A DNA stretch of 64,000 nucleotides from Dipteris shenzhenensis (Eukaryota; Polypodiophyta; Polypodiopsida; Gleicheniales), in assembly GCA_047967505.1 (NCBI GenBank), contig CM106541.1. One strand, written 5' to 3'. Positions 54,001-60,000 of this stretch are shown here, in pieces. The notes beneath the pieces are model-generated. The model did no database searches. It saw nothing but the letters and a program-made list of their open reading frames with translations, and had not been told where the DNA came from. Position 1 is the first letter of the stretch; the number at the start of each line of letters is the position of its first letter. The position numbers were made by a program, and so were the translations under genes.

Positions 54001-57000
54001 ATACACTGATAAATTCGGAGAAAGTGTAATGAAAGTTTATGAACCTCTACCTCAGTCGGTACAGGTAAAAGATTTTATCTTTGGACTAAACGATCGCATC
54101 AAGATGGAAGTTCGGACAGTATGCGAGCACGCTAGATGAAGCAATTGCCATAGCCTTGAACTATGAGCATGCCAAAGGAAACAGACCAATTGGGTTTATG
54201 CAGGTTGGGACTTGGTATGAGTACCAGACGAAACCTGGGTTTAAGAAGAAATGGGTTAGCAAAGGGAGTGTCTCACAGCCTAGTAGCCAAGCCAAGCAGG
54301 CGAAGCCAGTTGAGACTCCTTCTAGACCAAGTACCACCATTGGAGTGAAAAGAAAAGTAACACCAATGGCAGCCCAGGCTTAGTCAAAATCTTATTTGAC
54401 CCAGAGCAAAAAGAGAAAGCGAGGAGAGAAGGTTTTTGTTTTGGATGCCTTCGGTCTCATCAGTGGAAAGATTATCCACGAAACAAGGATTGTCGGATGG
54501 CGAAGATGGTGATCTCAGAATGCGACATGGAGATGGAGGGAAGTCCCAGAGCACAGAACAGATGCAGATTCAGCTAGCGGGATCTTCTCAGAGGTCAGTA
54601 CCTGTTTTGTTATGTGTGGTTGTTGCTAAGCTAGTAAACAGTGCACCTGATAATATCTTATCAAAGCCCGCAGCAACAGGGTTTACAACCTCTAACGATA
54701 CGGAGCTAATTAAGATGAAGCCGTAAGTAGCCAATCATGGCATCATGGTGTTGTTTGACTCAGCGTCAATGCACAATGTAATTAACTCCAAGCTTGTAAA
54801 GAGGCTGAAATTAAAGACTAGTAGCCCATCTGACTATGCATATACAGTCAGGATGGCAAATGAAAGTTCAACTGAAGTATGGGACCAAAGGGTTACCTAG
54901 TTAGAACTTCAAATTCAAGACTATGCGGAGAGCTTGATTTTAAAATGACAAAGCTTGCTCACGCAAATATAGCCCTAGGTAAGGCTTGGCATTCTAGGAA
55001 GAATCCAGCCATAGATTGGAAATAGTACATTTATCAGTTCAAGATGAATGATGTGCTATCTCTCTCGAGGGAGAGAGTGATAGAGAAAACAGGGTGCCAC
55101 ACTAGGAGCCAAAAACAAGGGCTGGCCCCCCTTGAAGGTCTTTATTGCAATAGAAAAATCTTTTACAACTTGCTCATGGAGGAGCATGAAGCTGATACAA
55201 CTTTGATTCTCAGCCCTTCAAAGAGTAGGATTACTCTCTAATTTATAAACTTGGCAAGCCAAAATGCTAGGGCCCGCTTGTCAGATGCACCAGGGTCAAG
55301 CCCAGGTGGCAGTTACAACTGGCTGTCTGGTCAGCAAATCACAACATGTTTTGCAGGTTTTGGGGCTCCCAAAGGGCAGCACCAAGTGTAGTAAGTGGGC
55401 TGGGGAAGGTGCCTTGTATAGGTAGCCTCAACCCTCTCGAGGTACAGTCCGACCAGCCCAGCCAACTAGCCGACTAGCTGGTTGTTATGCTCAAGCTGAG
55501 ATAACACGACCTCGGAGGGATCAGTGGACATTTTTCTTTAGAGGACCAATTGTCATATTAGTGGTTCATGCAAATGGTCAAAGAAATCAATGTCAAGGTC
55601 CTTGATGAAGGTGACATGGCACGGACTAGATGGGCCTAAGGCTATGGGTCTTAAATGCATTAAATGTGTAAATGCGCCTAGGGGCAAATGGTTAAATGTG
55701 ATCCCAAGATTCATGTTCCGGGTCCATCTTTGAGTTCTTCATGCTGTAATGAGTTTCCAGCCAGTATTAGAAGTTGCTTTTGAAGAGCAAAGTGCTTAGA
55801 TTTGCTGTGAATATCGAGGCTATGCTCTAGCTCAAGAAAGGTTGCAGCGGTATCAGCGCATGGAATCATCATCTTCTATGGGGATGACAATCCCAAGTGA
55901 AGGAGTTGAAGAGATTTGCTGTTGCAATCCAAAGAAAGGACCTCCTTAACAAAGCTTCAACTCCAAAATTCAGTTGCAGCTCATGACTTGTACGTCGTTG
56001 GAGCAGACTAGCTAAGGAAAGCGATCGGCTTGTTGGCAGATTTGCCTATGCTAAGCCGCCCAATCAGTTTTGTGTGATCAACCACCAAAAGCAAGAGAAT
56101 TCCCAGTTGTTGCCAGCCCCACATCCTGGTATTTTGATGCGGCAGTTGGCATTAGCACATCATAGCAGCAATCTATTTTGTTGGTTCTTGCTCGAGGTTT
56201 AGGAGCTGACCAATAAGCAATTCACTATTGATCGATTTCCCGTCAACAATTCAGTTTTGTATGCTGTTCCAAAACAACAAGCTATTTGACAATTTACAAT
56301 AGAAGAAAGTATTGGTTTCAGTTTAAATCTCTGTTGCTGTCCCAAATTGCAATTCAGTGGTTGCTTTTTCTCAACGATCCAGTGCTTTTTTGATCGGTTC
56401 AAGTTTCAAAGCAGTCCTGCTTAGATCATGATTTGAGAATTGAGAGCTGATTGCACTTGATTTGAAGCAATCAAGAATCGGTGTTTGTGAGCTGTTTGCA
56501 TTTGATTTGAAGCAGACAACTCCACAGGAAACAAAAAGAAGGGGCTTATTTGTACAGAGAGAAGGGCATGTATTTTCCAAGAAAGAAAGGCATGTACGTG
56601 CCATTATTTGCCAAGAAAAAGAAGGGCATGTGCTTGCCAAGAAAGAAAGGCATGGATTTGCCAAGAAAAAGAAGGGCATGTGCTTGCCAAGAAAGAAAGG
56701 TATGGATTTGCCAAGAAAAAAGAAGGACATGTATTTGCCAAGAAAGAAAGGCATGTATTTGCCAAGAAAGAAAGGCATGGATTTGCTAAGAAAGAAGGGC
56801 ATGGATTTGCCAAGAGAAAATAGACTGCGTACCACAGAGAGAAGAAAGGGCTCAGAGACAAGGTTACCAGCAGGTACTTTTGTCAAGATCAAGAACTACT
56901 TGCCAGTAGTTGCCAAGTGTAAAGATAGTGGGAGAGAGGGAAGGAGTCTCACTTGCGGCTTTCTCACATGCACAATGGGGGAATACACACACAGGTGGAG

Positions 57001-60000
57001 GCTGAAAACAGTTTTCCTCTTCTTAGTTGTGAAAGCCAAAAGAACTCTAGTACAAAGAAATAGAAGAATCCTATATAAGGGTCTCAAACCAAACTCAACT
57101 AACTAAAGTGACATACTAACTTAGCCACGAGCTGGAGTAGATAAGGATAGCTGTCATCCAGCTATTATTCGTGGACGGTGTACCAATCACATCTGCAGCT
57201 AACAAGTCGGTGACATAAATGCACAATGGTCACCCTGGCATATCACGAGTGGAGCTCGATATCTCAGCACTCCCCCTCGAGCTCAATCCCAATTCTTGCA
57301 CACCAAGCAAGTCTCTGAACTTGCGCAGCTTCTCTGCGCCCAATGCCTTCGTGAATATGTCAGCTACCTGATCCTCTGTGCTGACATAAACTAGATCAAT
57401 AAGACCTAGTAAAACCTTCTCCCGCACATAGTGATAATGACCTCAATGTGCTTTGTTCTAGCATGATAGACTGGGTTATTTGCCAAGTGTATACTGCTCA
57501 TGTTGTCACAATAAATGACAACTGGCCCATCTGTAGACTGATGCATATCATAAAGTAGCTTATGCAACCAAGCTACCTCACATGCAGCCATTGTTGCACC
57601 CCTGTACTCAGCCTCTGTGCTCAACAAGGCAACTGTAGGCTGTTTCTTGCTGCTCCAGGTGACTGCAGCACTCCCAAAAAAGAACACATATCCACTGGTA
57701 GATCGTCTATCAGAAGTACTAGCAGCCCAATCAGCATCAGTGTATCCATGCAACTGTATCTGAACCCCAGCCTCATAAAATAGTCCATACTGCAATGTGG
57801 ACTTCACATACCTGAGTATGCGTCTAGCCGCATCCAAATGCGGTTTCCTTGGAGCCTGCATAAACTGACTTACCAATCCAACAGCTTAGTTTAAATCTGC
57901 CCTGGTAATAGTCATATAAATCAAACATCCTACTATGCGTCTGTACATAGTAGGATCTTCCAGAAGCTCACCTGCATCTGTACTCAGCTTCACATTCTGC
58001 TCCAAAAGAACTGAAATAAGCTTACAGTCTGTCATCCCATATTTAAACAGCATCTCCAATCCATACTGCCTCTGTAAGAGCTGTATCCCACTTGGTGATC
58101 TAATCACCTCAATGCCCAAGAAATAACGCAGCTCTCCCAAATCCTTCATCTCAAACTTCTGCTTCAATAGCATTTTCACATGAAGGATATCTTCATCACT
58201 ATCACCTGTGATGATCAAATCATCAACATAAATAACAAGCAGCATAATCCCTTTCTCTGTTTTTCTCACATAGAGTGAGAAATCTGCCTTGGAAATCTTA
58301 AAGCCAATAGTGACAAGATGCTGTCCTATCTTATCAGACCATGCTCTAGGTGCTTGCTTCAAGCCATACAAGGCTTTCTTCAACCTGCAAACAAACTCAG
58401 GATGAATAGCATGAGCATAACCTGCTGGCTGCTCGATAAAGACCTCTTCTTGCAAATCACCATGCAAGAAGGCATTCTTTACATCCATCTGATGTAAAGA
58501 CCATCCCTTTGATGCAGCTATAGCAATGGCTGCTCTTACAGTTGCCATCCTTGCAACCGGACTGAATGTTTCTTCATAATCAATGCCATATGTCTCTGCA
58601 TACCCCTTGACAACTAATCTTGCCTTGTAACTATTCGCAGAACCATCTGCATTGTGCTTGATCTTATAAACCCACTTACAGCCAATTGCATTCTTGTTTT
58701 TAGGCAAAGGCACCAATTCCCATGTAGCATTTGCTTCCAAGGCATCCATGGCTTTCTCCCATTTTTCATTTCCCATGGCTTGCTCAAAAGAAGTGGGTTC
58801 TAGTTCCTGTATCACTTTGACCATATAGGCATAGTGAATGGCTGTAAATCCATCATATTTCAGCCTATCCACAGGATACCTAGCTCTGGTAGACCTACGC
58901 AAAATAGGCTCACTTCCAGGTGCTCTCAAAACATCCCTGTCCTTACTCCAGGTGTAACAACAAAAGGAATACCCAACTCATCATCAATGCTCTGTTCTGA
59001 GTCACTGGATTCACCATCCACATAAGAGTGACCTGCATTCACATCAAACATGGGCTGATCTACCTTCTCTTTTCCTTTTCGTGATACCTGCATACCACTA
59101 TCTGCATTGCTTTGAAGAGATTCTCCTGATCTCAATCTACCTGTCCATGGCGAAGTATGTGATCCACTGTTAGAGGACACTGCAGGTCCACTAATATTTT
59201 GTGATTGCTGCTGTGAATTCTGTGCAGCATTACCATTTTGTGCATCTACATCAATCATCACATTTACTGGTTTATACCAGCTGCTCATCTCATCAAAAAC
59301 AACATCTCTGCTCACTGTAGACTTACGAGTAGAAGGGTTATAGCATCTATACACTTTCTGCTGCAGAGAATAACCAATAAAGATGCATTTCTCAGCTTTT
59401 GGATCCAACTTGGACCTCAACTCATCTGGCACATGAACATAGGCAATGCAACCAAAAATTTTCAAATGAGAAATATCTGGTTTCCTACCAGTATATATCT
59501 CCTCTGGCGTCATGCCATGTATCGCTGCAGTGCGAGTCCTGTTCATTATGTAAACTGCTGTAGCAACTGCTTCAGCCCAATAATAATCTGGTAGATCTTT
59601 TTCATTTAGCATGGCCCGAGATGCCTCTCCAATATGCCTGTTTTTCCTTTCTGCAAGTCCATTTTGCTGTGGGGTATGACTGCATGAATATTGCTGCTTT
59701 ATGCCATGCTCTTACAGGAACCTTGCAAACTCATTTGAGAGGTACACTCCCCCTCCATCTGACCTTAGGCATTTTATTTGCTGGCCTGTTTCTTTTTCAA
59801 CCATAGCTTTAAAAGCTTTGAAGTACCCAAACACTTCAATTTTCTTTTTCATAAAATACACCCAAACTTTTCTGCTGAAGTCATCAATAAACGTGACAAA
59901 ATAGTGACAGCCTCCAATAGATGCAGCTTTAGTAGTCCACACATCAGAGTGGATTAATTCCAATGGCTTTTTACTCTCTTAAACATGCTTAGGAAATGGT

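Noticed and set aside
56462-57106. 214-codon plus-strand frame with Lys-rich repeats
   Set aside because: It is produced by the minisatellite, whose unit lengths are multiples of three, and it runs antisense through a copia LTR.
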